A stretch of DNA of 11,726 nt from positions 1 through 11,726 of the forward strand of contig JAQGKH010000017.1 of assembly GCA_028290225.1 (NCBI GenBank), given 5' to 3'. The translations under genes were made by a program, and so were the position numbers. Positions 1 through 6,263 of the stretch are shown here, one piece after another. The number at the start of each line of letters is the position of its first letter. Position 1 is the first letter of the stretch. Source of the stretch: Devosia sp. (GTDB lineage: Bacteria; Pseudomonadota; Alphaproteobacteria; Rhizobiales; Devosiaceae). Under the pieces are notes generated by a model, which made no database searches, was not told the DNA's origin, and saw nothing but the letters and a program-made list of their open reading frames with translations.

Positions 1-248
1 GCCCCGCCCCGCCCCCCGCCATTCTCGAAGGCGGCATGGCCGAACCGGTCATAAGCGGCGCGCTTCTGGCCGTCTTTGAGCGTGTCATAGGCCTCGTTGA
101 TTTCCTTGAACTTGGCTTCCGCCTCGCTGTTGCCCGGATTGCGATCCGGATGATGCTGCATGGCAAGCTTGCGATAGGCGCTCTTAAGTGCCGCATCGTC
201 GGCCCCCTTGGCGACGCCAAGCACTTCGTAGAAATCACGTTTGGCCAA
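1..248 (-). CDS. dnaJ: DnaJ co-chaperone, 5' part (J domain), cut by the window edge
   Basis: J-domain co-chaperone that delivers unfolded clients to DnaK and stimulates its ATPase in the cytoplasm. About 82 codons are visible. They hold the whole J domain: RDFYEVLGV at residues 4-12, the DnaK-contacting HPD motif at 33-35, and the helix IV region ending in YDRFGHAAF at 66-74. A glycine run then marks the start of the G/F linker; the GC-rich repeat at 1-20 is this linker. The zinc-finger and C-terminal substrate-binding domains lie outside the window. I place the start at a TTG (248-246), because DnaJ proteins begin (M)AKRDYYEVLG at exactly this point. There is no in-frame ATG or GTG just upstream, and a GGAG ribosome site lies 8 bases before it. 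The gene follows dnaK on the same strand but is separated by 245 bp and a terminator, so it probably also has its own promoter. Family assignment is very secure; the rare start codon is an inference. Confidence 0.96.
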   Translation of the reverse strand, partial: MAKRDFYEVLGVAKGADDAALKSAYRKLAMQHHPDRNPGNSEAEAKFKEINEAYDTLKDGQKRAAYDRFGHAAFENGGGRGG

Positions 249-338
249 GAAATAAACTCCACAAGCCCGGCTGCGGCACAGGCGTCGCGCTGCGAGCGCG
301 CCGGCCGGCACTGCAAGGATTAGGTTGGAAACACCCCA

Positions 339-368
339 CAGATGGCAACGCCGCGCTGCCCCTGCAAG
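339..368 (-). promoter_or_regulatory. Possible sigma-32-like promoter for dnaJ
   Basis: Read on the minus strand, CTTGCA (368-363) is followed after 18 bases by CATCT (344-340), itself preceded by GC. The spacing equals that of the much stronger dnaK promoter, and the -10 resembles the E. coli sigma-32 form (CCCCATNT). It would start transcription about 80 bases before the dnaJ TTG, downstream of the terminator that follows dnaK. Similarity is partial and the call is tentative. Confidence 0.33.
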
Positions 369-405
369 GGGTGATTAGCAAGGGTGGCGCCCGCCAGCAA
401 CTCTT

Positions 406-421
406 GGATTCACGTGAAACC
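406..421. promoter_or_regulatory. parS-like palindrome (degenerate) in the dnaK-dnaJ gap
   Basis: The 16 bases GGATTCACGTGAAACC contain the perfect 10-bp palindrome TTCACGTGAA (409-418). They match the general bacterial parS consensus TGTTTCACGTGAAACA at 13 of 16 positions, and the inner 14 bases at 13 of 14. The site is intergenic, between the terminator after dnaK and the candidate dnaJ promoter. One of the deviating bases creates a GATTC at 407-411, which fits GANTC, the CcrM methylation target of alphaproteobacteria. ParB binding is an inference; the site is weaker than the one in rsmI. Confidence 0.5.
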
Positions 422-443
422 CTGCTGGCTGCGGCACCCGCGC

Positions 444-475
444 AAACAAAAAGGGCCCGGCAGTGCCGGACCCTT
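444..475 (-). terminator. Rho-independent terminator after dnaK
   Basis: An 11-bp stem with one internal mismatch (451-461 paired with 465-475, loop 462-464, C:A mismatch at 456/470) has a GC-rich core. Read on the minus strand, a T-rich run (TT TTT G TTT, 452-444) follows directly. It lies 19 bases past the dnaK stop, so it should end most dnaK transcripts before dnaJ. Confidence 0.85.
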
Positions 476-493
476 GCAGATCGGATGAAAGAC

Positions 494-2398
494 TTAGGCC
501 GACTTCTGGTTGTCGTCGCGCACTTCCTCGAAGTCCGCGTCCACCACGTCGTCGTCGCCGGCATCACCGGCCGCCTTGGCCTCGGCTTCCGCCTGGGATG
601 CCTTGTACATGGCTTCCCCAAGCTTCATCGAGGCTTCGGCCAGTGCCGAGGTCTTTTCCTTGATCGCTTCGGCATTCTCGCCCTCGATCACCGAACGCAG
701 GTCGGCCAGTGCGGTTTCGATCGCCGTCTTGTCCTCGGCCGAAACCTTGTCGCCATATTCCTTGAGCGACTTTTCAGTCGAGTGGATCAGCGACTCGGCC
801 TGGTTCTTGGCTTCCACCGCTTCGCGCTTCAGCCGGTCGGCCTCGGCGTTCTGCTCGGCTTCCTTGACCATGTTCTCGATATCGGCGTCCGAAAGGCCAC
901 CCGAAGCCTGGATGCGGATCTGCTGCTCCTTGCCCGTGCCCTTGTCCTTGGCCGAGACCTGCACGATGCCGTTGGCGTCGATGTCGAAGGTCACTTCGAT
1001 CTGCGGCACGCCGCGCGGTGCGGGTGGAATGCCGGTCAGGTCGAAATTGCCCAGCAGCTTGTTGTTGGCCGCCATCTCGCGTTCACCCTGGAACACGCGA
1101 ATGGTCACCGCGCTCTGGCTGTCTTCGGCGGTCGAGAAGGTCTGGCTCTTCTTGGTCGGAATAGTCGTGTTGCGATCGATCAGGCGGGTGAACACGCCAC
1201 CCAGCGTTTCGATGCCCAGCGACAGCGGGGTCACGTCGAGCAGCAGCACGTCCTTGACGTCGCCCTGCAGCACGCCGGCCTGGATCGCGGCACCGAGTGC
1301 CACCACTTCGTCCGGGTTCACGCCCTTATGGGGCTCCTTGCCGAACAGCTGCTTCACCAGCTCCTGCACCTTGGGCATGCGGCTCATGCCACCCACCAGC
1401 ACGACTTCGTCGATCTGGGCCGCCGTGATGCCGGCATCCTTGAGGGCCTGCTTGCACGGATCCATGGTCCGCTGCACCAGGTCTTCCACCAGGGTTTCGA
1501 GCTTGGCGCGGGTCAGCTTGAGCGTCAGGTGCTTGGGGCCCGAGGCGTCGGCAGTGATGAAGGGCAGGTTGATTTCGGTCTGGGTCGAGCTCGAGAGCTC
1601 GATCTTGGCCTTTTCAGCCGCTTCCTTCAGGCGCTGCAGCGCCAGCTTGTCATTGCGCAGGTCGATGCCCTGCTCTTTCTTGAACTCGTCGGCCAGGTAA
1701 TCCATCAGCCGGTTGTCGAAGTCCTCGCCACCCAGGAACGTGTCGCCATTGGTAGACTTCACCTCGAACACGCCATCGCCGATCTCGAGGATCGAAACGT
1801 CGAAGGTGCCGCCGCCAAGGTCATAGACGGCAATGGTGCCGCTGTTCTTCTTGTCGAGGCCATAGGCCAGGGCCGCCGCCGTGGGCTCGTTGATGATGCG
1901 CAGCACTTCCAGGCCCGCGATCTTGCCCGCGTCCTTGGTCGCCTGACGCTGCGAATCGTTGAAGTAAGCGGGAACCGTGATCACCGCCTGGGTGACCGTC
2001 TCGCCAAGATAGGACTCGGCGGTTTCCTTCATCTTCTGCAGGATCATGGCGGAAACCTGCGATGGCGAATACTTGTCGCCCGAGGCCTCGACCCATGCGT
2101 CGCCATTGTCGGCCTTGACGATCTTGAAGGGGACGAGGTTCTTGTCCTTGGCTACCACGGCGTCGTCGAATCGACGCCCGATCAGGCGCTTGACGGCAAA
2201 CAGCGTGCCTTCTGGATTGGTCACCGCCTGGCGCTTGGCCGGCTGGCCAACAAGGCGCTCGCCATCCTTGGAAAACGCCACCATCGAGGGGGTGGTGCGC
2301 GCCCCTTCCGCGTTTTCAATAACCTTGGGAGTGCTGCCGTCCATAACGGCGACGCAGCTGTTGGTGGTCCCGAGGTCGATACCGATAACTTTAGCCAT
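494..2398 (-). CDS. dnaK: DnaK (Hsp70) chaperone
   Basis: ATP-dependent cytoplasmic Hsp70 that binds exposed hydrophobic segments of client proteins, working with DnaJ and the exchange factor GrpE. In alphaproteobacteria it also controls the heat-shock sigma factor RpoH. The protein has 634 residues, the normal length. The nucleotide-binding domain shows IGIDLGTTNS (5-14), EPTAAALAYG (171-180), DLGGGTFD (193-200) and GGMSRMP (336-342). The hydrophobic interdomain linker is at 380-388 (DVKDVLLLD). The substrate-binding domain, a charged helical lid and an acidic tail (DDDVVDADFEEV) follow. An open frame extends 29 codons upstream, but the ATG at 2398 is correct: it gives the canonical MAKVIGIDLG start and has GAGAGG six bases before it. 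A sigma-32 type promoter lies about 120 bp upstream and a terminator follows the stop. grpE, on the same strand, is 3.2 kb upstream. Confidence 0.99.
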   Translation of the reverse strand: MAKVIGIDLGTTNSCVAVMDGSTPKVIENAEGARTTPSMVAFSKDGERLVGQPAKRQAVTNPEGTLFAVKRLIGRRFDDAVVAKDKNLVPFKIVKADNGDAWVEASGDKYSPSQVSAMILQKMKETAESYLGETVTQAVITVPAYFNDSQRQATKDAGKIAGLEVLRIINEPTAAALAYGLDKKNSGTIAVYDLGGGTFDVSILEIGDGVFEVKSTNGDTFLGGEDFDNRLMDYLADEFKKEQGIDLRNDKLALQRLKEAAEKAKIELSSSTQTEINLPFITADASGPKHLTLKLTRAKLETLVEDLVQRTMDPCKQALKDAGITAAQIDEVVLVGGMSRMPKVQELVKQLFGKEPHKGVNPDEVVALGAAIQAGVLQGDVKDVLLLDVTPLSLGIETLGGVFTRLIDRNTTIPTKKSQTFSTAEDSQSAVTIRVFQGEREMAANNKLLGNFDLTGIPPAPRGVPQIEVTFDIDANGIVQVSAKDKGTGKEQQIRIQASGGLSDADIENMVKEAEQNAEADRLKREAVEAKNQAESLIHSTEKSLKEYGDKVSAEDKTAIETALADLRSVIEGENAEAIKEKTSALAEASMKLGEAMYKASQAEAEAKAAGDAGDDDVVDADFEEVRDDNQKSA

Positions 2399-2514
2399 TA
2401 CGTGCCTCTCTTTAAGCAAAACCCTTGGTCGAAACCCTTCTCGCGAAGCGGTCTCCAGGGCCTTTTGAGCCGGGTTTCCTTGCATTGGATGTGCCCATCG
2501 CTGGGCCTTGGCGG

Positions 2515-2544
2515 TATATAGGGGGGGCGCTGGAGGGGTTCAAG
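2515..2544 (-). promoter_or_regulatory. Heat-shock (RpoH/sigma-32) promoter of dnaK
   Basis: On the minus strand, CTTGAA (2544-2539) is separated by 18 bases, the last seven of them all C, from TATATA (2520-2515). The -10 therefore reads CCCTATATA. This matches the alphaproteobacterial RpoH pattern CTTGAA followed by C-rich CCTATAT. Transcription should start near 2508, leaving a leader of about 110 nt before the dnaK ATG. It is the best promoter in the window. Confidence 0.82.
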
Positions 2545-2581
2545 CAGAACAAAATAGATTTGGCTGAACCGGTGACCCGGT

Positions 2582-2608
2582 GCAGGGCGCCGCTGGACGG
2601 CACCCTGC
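2582..2608 (-). terminator. Hairpin after the small secreted-protein gene, possible terminator
   Basis: An 11-bp stem (2582-2592 with 2598-2608, one mismatch at 2588/2602 that becomes a G:U wobble in the minus-strand RNA, loop 2593-2597) starts 9 bases after the stop of the 2617-2946 gene and before the dnaK promoter. Its position suits a terminator that insulates dnaK, but no T run follows, so termination there is uncertain. Confidence 0.45.
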
Positions 2609-2616
2609 CGGTCCGC

Positions 2617-2946
2617 TTAGTCGGTCAGCGTATAGCTATCGAGCGTGCAGATATCGATCGCGGGAACTTCGAGCAGGTTGCCTTCACCCGTTTCGAAGCG
2701 GAAATCATAGAGGCACTGGTCCGATCCGTCCCCGATCGTCACCGCACCCTGTTCGCCCGATTCCAGCGTACCATCCTCGCCAAGCAGGTCATCACCCCAG
2801 TTTTCCTCGGTGCTGGGTGTGGTGTAGAAATAGTGCAGCGCCTGCGAGCTGTTGTTGATCAGCGTGAATTCAACCGTCTGCGCGCTGGCCGGTGCCGCAC
2901 CCAAGATCATGAGGGCGGCAAGGGCCGCTCCGACTCGTCCATACAT
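2617..2946 (-). CDS. Small secreted protein of unknown function
   Basis: A 109-residue protein with a clear Sec signal peptide: a short basic N-terminus (Arg4), a hydrophobic core at 6-17, and an AxA cleavage site (PASA, after Ala22). The mature part, about 87 residues, begins QTVEFTLINNSS and is acidic and Thr/Ser/Gly rich. It contains two cysteines (in QCLYDFRF and DICTLDSY) that could form a disulphide, so a small periplasmic or extracellular beta domain is plausible. It resembles small uncharacterised alphaproteobacterial exported proteins with an 'EFTLxN...NWxxDxLG...CxYD' pattern; I know no function for them. I chose the ATG at 2946 over one nine codons upstream, because a strong GGAG site lies 8 bases before it and the upstream extension would displace the signal peptide. 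It is divergent from pabBC and lies just upstream of the dnaK promoter on the same strand. Confidence 0.85.
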   Translation of the reverse strand: MYGRVGAALAALMILGAAPASAQTVEFTLINNSSQALHYFYTTPSTEENWGDDLLGEDGTLESGEQGAVTIGDGSDQCLYDFRFETGEGNLLEVPAIDICTLDSYTLTD

Positions 2947-3059
2947 TGTTTTTTCTCCTCTGGAGCCGTTCACTTCAGGCCCGGCGCCGCTTGTGCCACT
3001 CGCCCGCAGCTACGCCAAGTGGCTTTGCAAGACACCGTAACCACAATAAAAACCACGCC

Positions 3060-4862
3060 ATGTTCACGCCTGGCACAGTACTGCTCCACGACAATCTCCA
3101 TCCTGACGGCGCCAACCTGCTGTTCACTGCGCCCCGGACTGTCCTTGTCGCCCATACCCGCGACGAGGCGCGCGCAGCCTTGCGGGAACTGGAAGCCGCA
3201 GCGGCCTCCAACCTCTGGGCAGCCGGCTTCCTGGCCTATGAACTGGGCTTCCTGTTCGAAGAGCGGCTGGAGCAGTTGCTGCCCCAACGCTCGGCCTTTC
3301 CCCTTCTCTGGCTCGGCCTTTATTCCGAACCCGAGCGCCTTGCCCCCGCTGACGTCGACGATCTGCTGGCGGCTATCGCCCCAGGCGAGTCCGGCCAGGC
3401 CGTCGATCTCCAACCCATGCTGGACCGAGCCGGCTACGCCCCGACATTTGCCCAGGTGCAGGACTGGATCGCCGGTGGCGACGTGTATCAGGTGAACCTG
3501 ACCTTCAAGGCCCGCTTCGGCCTGCAGGGCCATCCCGTCGCCCTTTACCGCGACCTCGTGCGCAAGCAGCGTGTCGCCTATGGCGCGCTGGTCAATACCG
3601 GCGAACACTGGATCCTGTCGCGCTCGCCTGAGCTGTTTGTCGCGAGCAAAGGCGGCGAGCTCACCGCCCGTCCCATGAAGGGCACCCTGCGCCGCGGCCC
3701 CCGGCTCGATGAAGACGAGGCCGGGCGTGCCGCCCTGCGGGCCGACCCCAAGAATCGCGCCGAAAACCTGATGATCGTCGATCTCCTGCGCAACGATCTG
3801 GCCCGCATCAGCGAGGTCGGCTCCGTCGAGGTCACCGATCTTTTCACCACGCAGACCTATCGCGCCCTTCACACCATGACCTCGGGTATTCGCTCCCGGC
3901 GCCTGCCCGGAACATCGACAACCGCGCTGTTGGCGAACCTCTTCCCTTGTGGCTCGATCACCGGCGCCCCCAAGCTGCGCGCCATGCAGATCATCCACGC
4001 GGCAGAAGGAAAGCCGCGCGGACTTTATACCGGCTCGATCGGCTATTTCGCGCCCAATGGCGATCTGGCGCTCAACGTTGCCATCCGCACCGCCGTGATC
4101 GACCGGGCAGGGCAGGGGGAGATCGGCATCGGCGGCGGCATCGTGGCTGATTCGGGTGCGGCGGACGAATACAGCGAGGCGCTGCTCAAAATGGCTTTTC
4201 TGGCCGATTCGGCCCCGCCCATCTGCTTGATCGAAACCCTGCGCTGGGCGCCCGGGGAAGGCTTTTGGCTGCTGGAGCGGCACCTGGATCGCCTGAGCGC
4301 CTCCGCCACCTATTTCGCTATCCCCCTACAGGCCGAGGAGGTCCGGGACCTCCTGCTGCGTCAAGCTGCCGGCTGGGGCGCCGAGCCCATGCGCGTGCGC
4401 CTTACCCTCCATGAAGAGGAGGGGCTGGCGGTTTCCGCCACTGTGCTCCCGCCCAATCCGCCCCGGTTCCGCTTCACCATTGCCCCCGAGCCACTTCAAT
4501 CAAACTCGCCCTGGTTGGCGCATAAAACCACCTATCGCAGTTTTTACGACGAGCCGCGCCTGCAGGCCAGCAAGGCCCTTGGCGTTGATGAAGTGGTGTT
4601 CCGCAATGAGCGGGGCGAGCTCACCGAAGGCTCCATCACCTCGCTTTTCGTGCAGCGCGGGGAGGTGTTGCTGACCCCGCCCTTGACGGCCGGCCTGTTG
4701 CCGGGAACGCTTCGCGCCGAACTGCTCCACACCGGCGCGGCAAGGGAGGCCTGCTTGACCCTCGATGATCTTCGCAGCGCCCAGGCTATTTTCCTTGGCA
4801 ATTCCGTGCGCGGCCTGCTCCCCGCCCAATGGATCGACGCTCCAGCAAAGGATCCGACATGA
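3060..4862 (+). CDS. pabB: Fused aminodeoxychorismate synthase component I / aminodeoxychorismate lyase (PabB-PabC)
   Basis: A 600-residue fusion catalysing two steps of p-aminobenzoate synthesis for folate: chorismate plus ammonia to 4-amino-4-deoxychorismate, then elimination of pyruvate. The first part (about 1-380) is a chorismate-binding domain: YQVNLTF, SRSPELF, PMKGT (205-209, with the Lys207 characteristic of PabB rather than TrpE), DPKNRAENLMIVDLLRNDL starting at 229, CGSITGAPK and GIGGGIVADS. The second part (from about 388) is a PLP-dependent class IV aminotransferase-fold lyase, with the probable PLP lysine in HKTTYR (Lys489) and the EGSITS motif near 523. The glutamine amidotransferase partner (PabA/TrpG) is not in the window. 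The ATG at 3060 is the only sensible start, though no clear ribosome site precedes it. The stop overlaps the pncA start (ATGA), implying translational coupling. Confidence 0.95.
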   Translation: MFTPGTVLLHDNLHPDGANLLFTAPRTVLVAHTRDEARAALRELEAAAASNLWAAGFLAYELGFLFEERLEQLLPQRSAFPLLWLGLYSEPERLAPADVDDLLAAIAPGESGQAVDLQPMLDRAGYAPTFAQVQDWIAGGDVYQVNLTFKARFGLQGHPVALYRDLVRKQRVAYGALVNTGEHWILSRSPELFVASKGGELTARPMKGTLRRGPRLDEDEAGRAALRADPKNRAENLMIVDLLRNDLARISEVGSVEVTDLFTTQTYRALHTMTSGIRSRRLPGTSTTALLANLFPCGSITGAPKLRAMQIIHAAEGKPRGLYTGSIGYFAPNGDLALNVAIRTAVIDRAGQGEIGIGGGIVADSGAADEYSEALLKMAFLADSAPPICLIETLRWAPGEGFWLLERHLDRLSASATYFAIPLQAEEVRDLLLRQAAGWGAEPMRVRLTLHEEEGLAVSATVLPPNPPRFRFTIAPEPLQSNSPWLAHKTTYRSFYDEPRLQASKALGVDEVVFRNERGELTEGSITSLFVQRGEVLLTPPLTAGLLPGTLRAELLHTGAAREACLTLDDLRSAQAIFLGNSVRGLLPAQWIDAPAKDPT

Positions 4863-5494
4863 CCCTCGACATCACCCCCAAGGACGTTTTGATCGTCGTC
4901 GACGTCCAATATGATTTCCTGCCGGGCGGCAGCCTGGCCGTTGCCGGCGGCGACGAGATCGTGCCGCTGATCAACACCCTCGCCAAGCGCTTCACCAATG
5001 TGGTGCTGACCCAGGACTGGCACCCCGCCGATCACATCTCCTTTGCCAGTCAGCACCCCGGCATGGAGCCGTTCCAGACCATTGAGCTGCCTTATGGCAC
5101 CCAGGTGCTCTGGCCCGATCATTGCGTTTGGAACACCCATGGGGCCGCCCTCTCGGCCGATCTCGACATTCCCCATGCCCAGCTGGTCATCCGCAAGGGT
5201 TACAATCGCGCCGTGGACTCTTATTCCGGCTTCCAGGAAGCGGACCGGATGACCCGCACCGGGCTCACCGGCTATCTGGCGGAGCGGCGGCTGGGCAAGC
5301 TTTATGTTGTGGGCATTGCGACGGATTTCTGCGTCAGCTGGACGGCATTGGACGCGGCTGATGCGGGGCTGGACGTGAGCGTGGTTGAAGACGCCACCCG
5401 GGCCATTGACAGCAATGGCTCGCTGGCGAGGGCCTGGGCCAATATGCAAACGGCGGGCGTCGGCCGCCTGGTGAGCAAGGACATTCTGGGCTAG
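4859..5494 (+). CDS. pncA: Nicotinamidase (NAD salvage)
   Basis: Cytoplasmic isochorismatase-fold hydrolase that deamidates nicotinamide to nicotinate for NAD salvage; it may also act on pyrazinamide. The protein has 211 residues, normal length. Expected catalytic residues are present: Asp15 in VVDVQYDF, Lys113 in IRKGYN and nucleophile Cys158 in ATDFCV. The metal site is DWHPADH, with Asp53, His55 and His59. The segment WPDHCV, usually followed by QGTPGA, reads WNTHGA here, a small deviation near the active site. The ATG at 4859 overlaps the pabBC stop and has AAGGA 7 bases before it; an open frame ten codons longer has a weaker context. Co-transcription with the folate gene is likely. The gene ends convergently with grpE. 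Confidence 0.95.
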   Translation: MTLDITPKDVLIVVDVQYDFLPGGSLAVAGGDEIVPLINTLAKRFTNVVLTQDWHPADHISFASQHPGMEPFQTIELPYGTQVLWPDHCVWNTHGAALSADLDIPHAQLVIRKGYNRAVDSYSGFQEADRMTRTGLTGYLAERRLGKLYVVGIATDFCVSWTALDAADAGLDVSVVEDATRAIDSNGSLARAWANMQTAGVGRLVSKDILG

Positions 5495-5499
5495 CAGCC

Positions 5500-5560
5500 A
5501 TGCCCTGATAGGGACATACGCGCTTCACGCGCTCCAGCGACGCTGGTGTGCCCCAGGGGC
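5500..5560. repeat. Cluster of small hairpins between convergent pncA and grpE
   Basis: After the pncA stop come several short inverted repeats in a row: CCCT-GAT-AGGG inside an ATG/ACAT frame (about 5500-5516), GCGC-TTCAC-GCGC (5520-5532), CCAGC-GAC-GCTGG (5534-5546) and GCCC-CAG-GGGC (5550-5560). The strong grpE terminator stem follows at 5571-5592. They probably act as terminators or mRNA 3'-end stabilisers for pncA, and possibly include a REP-like element. No T run follows any of them on the plus strand. Confidence 0.5.
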
Positions 5561-5592
5561 CACAAACACAAACCCCCGCCGGAGCGGGGGTT
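5561..5592 (-). terminator. Terminator after grpE
   Basis: A 9-bp perfect stem AACCCCCGC (5571-5579) pairs with GCGGGGGTT (5584-5592) around the loop CGGA. On the minus strand it is followed by TTTGTGTTTG, a T-rich stretch, 21 bases past the grpE stop. It may also stop leftover pncA transcription from the other side, although the plus-strand tail (CTCGTT) is poorer. Confidence 0.78.
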
Positions 5593-5613
5593 CTCGTTCA
5601 ACAATGTCCAAGC

Positions 5614-6195
5614 TCAGGCTGACTTGTCCACCGCTTCCGCCGATTCCCCGGCGCGGGGTCCGCCTTTGGCCACGCCGACCATAGCGGGGCGCAACACGCG
5701 CTCGCCAATGGCAAAGCCGGTCTGCACCACCTGCACCACCGTCCCTTCGGGCCGGGTGGGATCGGGCACTTCGAACATCGCCTGGTGCTTGTGCGGGTCG
5801 AACTTCTGCCCTTCCGCCTCGATCGGCTTGACGCCGTGCTTGCCCAGAAGGCGCTGCATCTCGCGTTCGGTCATCTCGATCCCCTCGATCAACGACTTGA
5901 TCGTGGGGTCACTCGATTCGCGCGCCTCGGCGGGCAGCACCAGCAGGGCCCGGCTCAGGGCATCGGTCGCCGACAGCATGTCCCGGGCAAACCCGGCAAT
6001 GGCATAGGAGCGGGTATCGGCCACGTCGCGCTCGGTGCGCTTGCGCAGGTTTTCCATCTCCGCAACCGTGCGCAGCAGCCGATCCTTGAGCTCGCTGTTC
6101 TCGGCCCGCAGCGTTTCGATGGGATCGATCTCCTCGAAGCTTTCGGGCATTTCGATCTCGGGTTGTTCGCTGGGCGAGGTGTTTTCGTCGCTCAT
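5614..6195 (-). CDS. grpE: GrpE nucleotide exchange factor
   Basis: Dimeric cytoplasmic co-chaperone that releases ADP from DnaK. The 193-residue protein has an acidic disordered N-terminus (1-25), a long heptad-rich helix (about 27-60, containing AEMENLRKRTERD), a helical bundle, and the C-terminal beta wing that contacts DnaK. The GrpE signature is FDPHKHQAM (132-140), followed by GTVVQVVQTGF and RVLRPAMVGV (167-175). The ATG at 6195 has GGAA about 10 bases upstream. hrcA ends 63 bp upstream on the same strand, so the two are probably co-transcribed. A candidate heat-shock promoter overlaps the hrcA stop and could give grpE extra transcription. dnaK lies further along the same strand, but other genes separate them. 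Confidence 0.98.
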   Translation of the reverse strand: MSDENTSPSEQPEIEMPESFEEIDPIETLRAENSELKDRLLRTVAEMENLRKRTERDVADTRSYAIAGFARDMLSATDALSRALLVLPAEARESSDPTIKSLIEGIEMTEREMQRLLGKHGVKPIEAEGQKFDPHKHQAMFEVPDPTRPEGTVVQVVQTGFAIGERVLRPAMVGVAKGGPRAGESAEAVDKSA

Positions 6196-6234
6196 GGTGA
6201 AAAGCTTCCGCTGAAGATATGAATTTAAGCCCCG

Positions 6235-6263
6235 ATATCGGCCAAAGGGGCAGGTTTTTCAAC
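6235..6263 (-). promoter_or_regulatory. Candidate sigma-32 promoter of grpE, overlapping the hrcA stop
   Basis: On the minus strand, GTTGAA (6263-6258) is followed after 18 bases by GATAT (6239-6235), preceded by CC. Each box differs by one base from the dnaK promoter (CTTGAA / CCTATAT) and the spacing is identical. Transcription would start about 33 bases before the grpE ATG. Plausible but unproven. Confidence 0.45.

Noticed and set aside
1..20. GCCCC-type short repeat at the window start
   Set aside because: It encodes the glycine-rich linker of DnaJ on the minus strand, not a separate repeat element.
2399..2507. dnaK leader as an RNA thermometer
   Set aside because: The leader is about 110 nt and holds a small CTTC-GCGA-GAAG hairpin and a repeated AAACCCTT, but I could not find a stem that clearly masks the ribosome site.
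188..2521. 777-codon open frame on the plus strand opposite dnaK
   Set aside because: It is a shadow of dnaK codon bias. Long frames antisense to Hsp70 genes are a known artefact and have been mislabelled as NAD-specific glutamate dehydrogenase. It spans the terminator and the gaps, and has no start context.
2970..4283. 437-codon open frame on the minus strand opposite pabBC
   Set aside because: Mirror of a GC-rich gene with clear motifs on the plus strand; no family resemblance and no ribosome site.
4544..5449. 301-codon open frame on the minus strand across pabBC and pncA
   Set aside because: Runs antisense through two well-supported genes and resembles no protein family.
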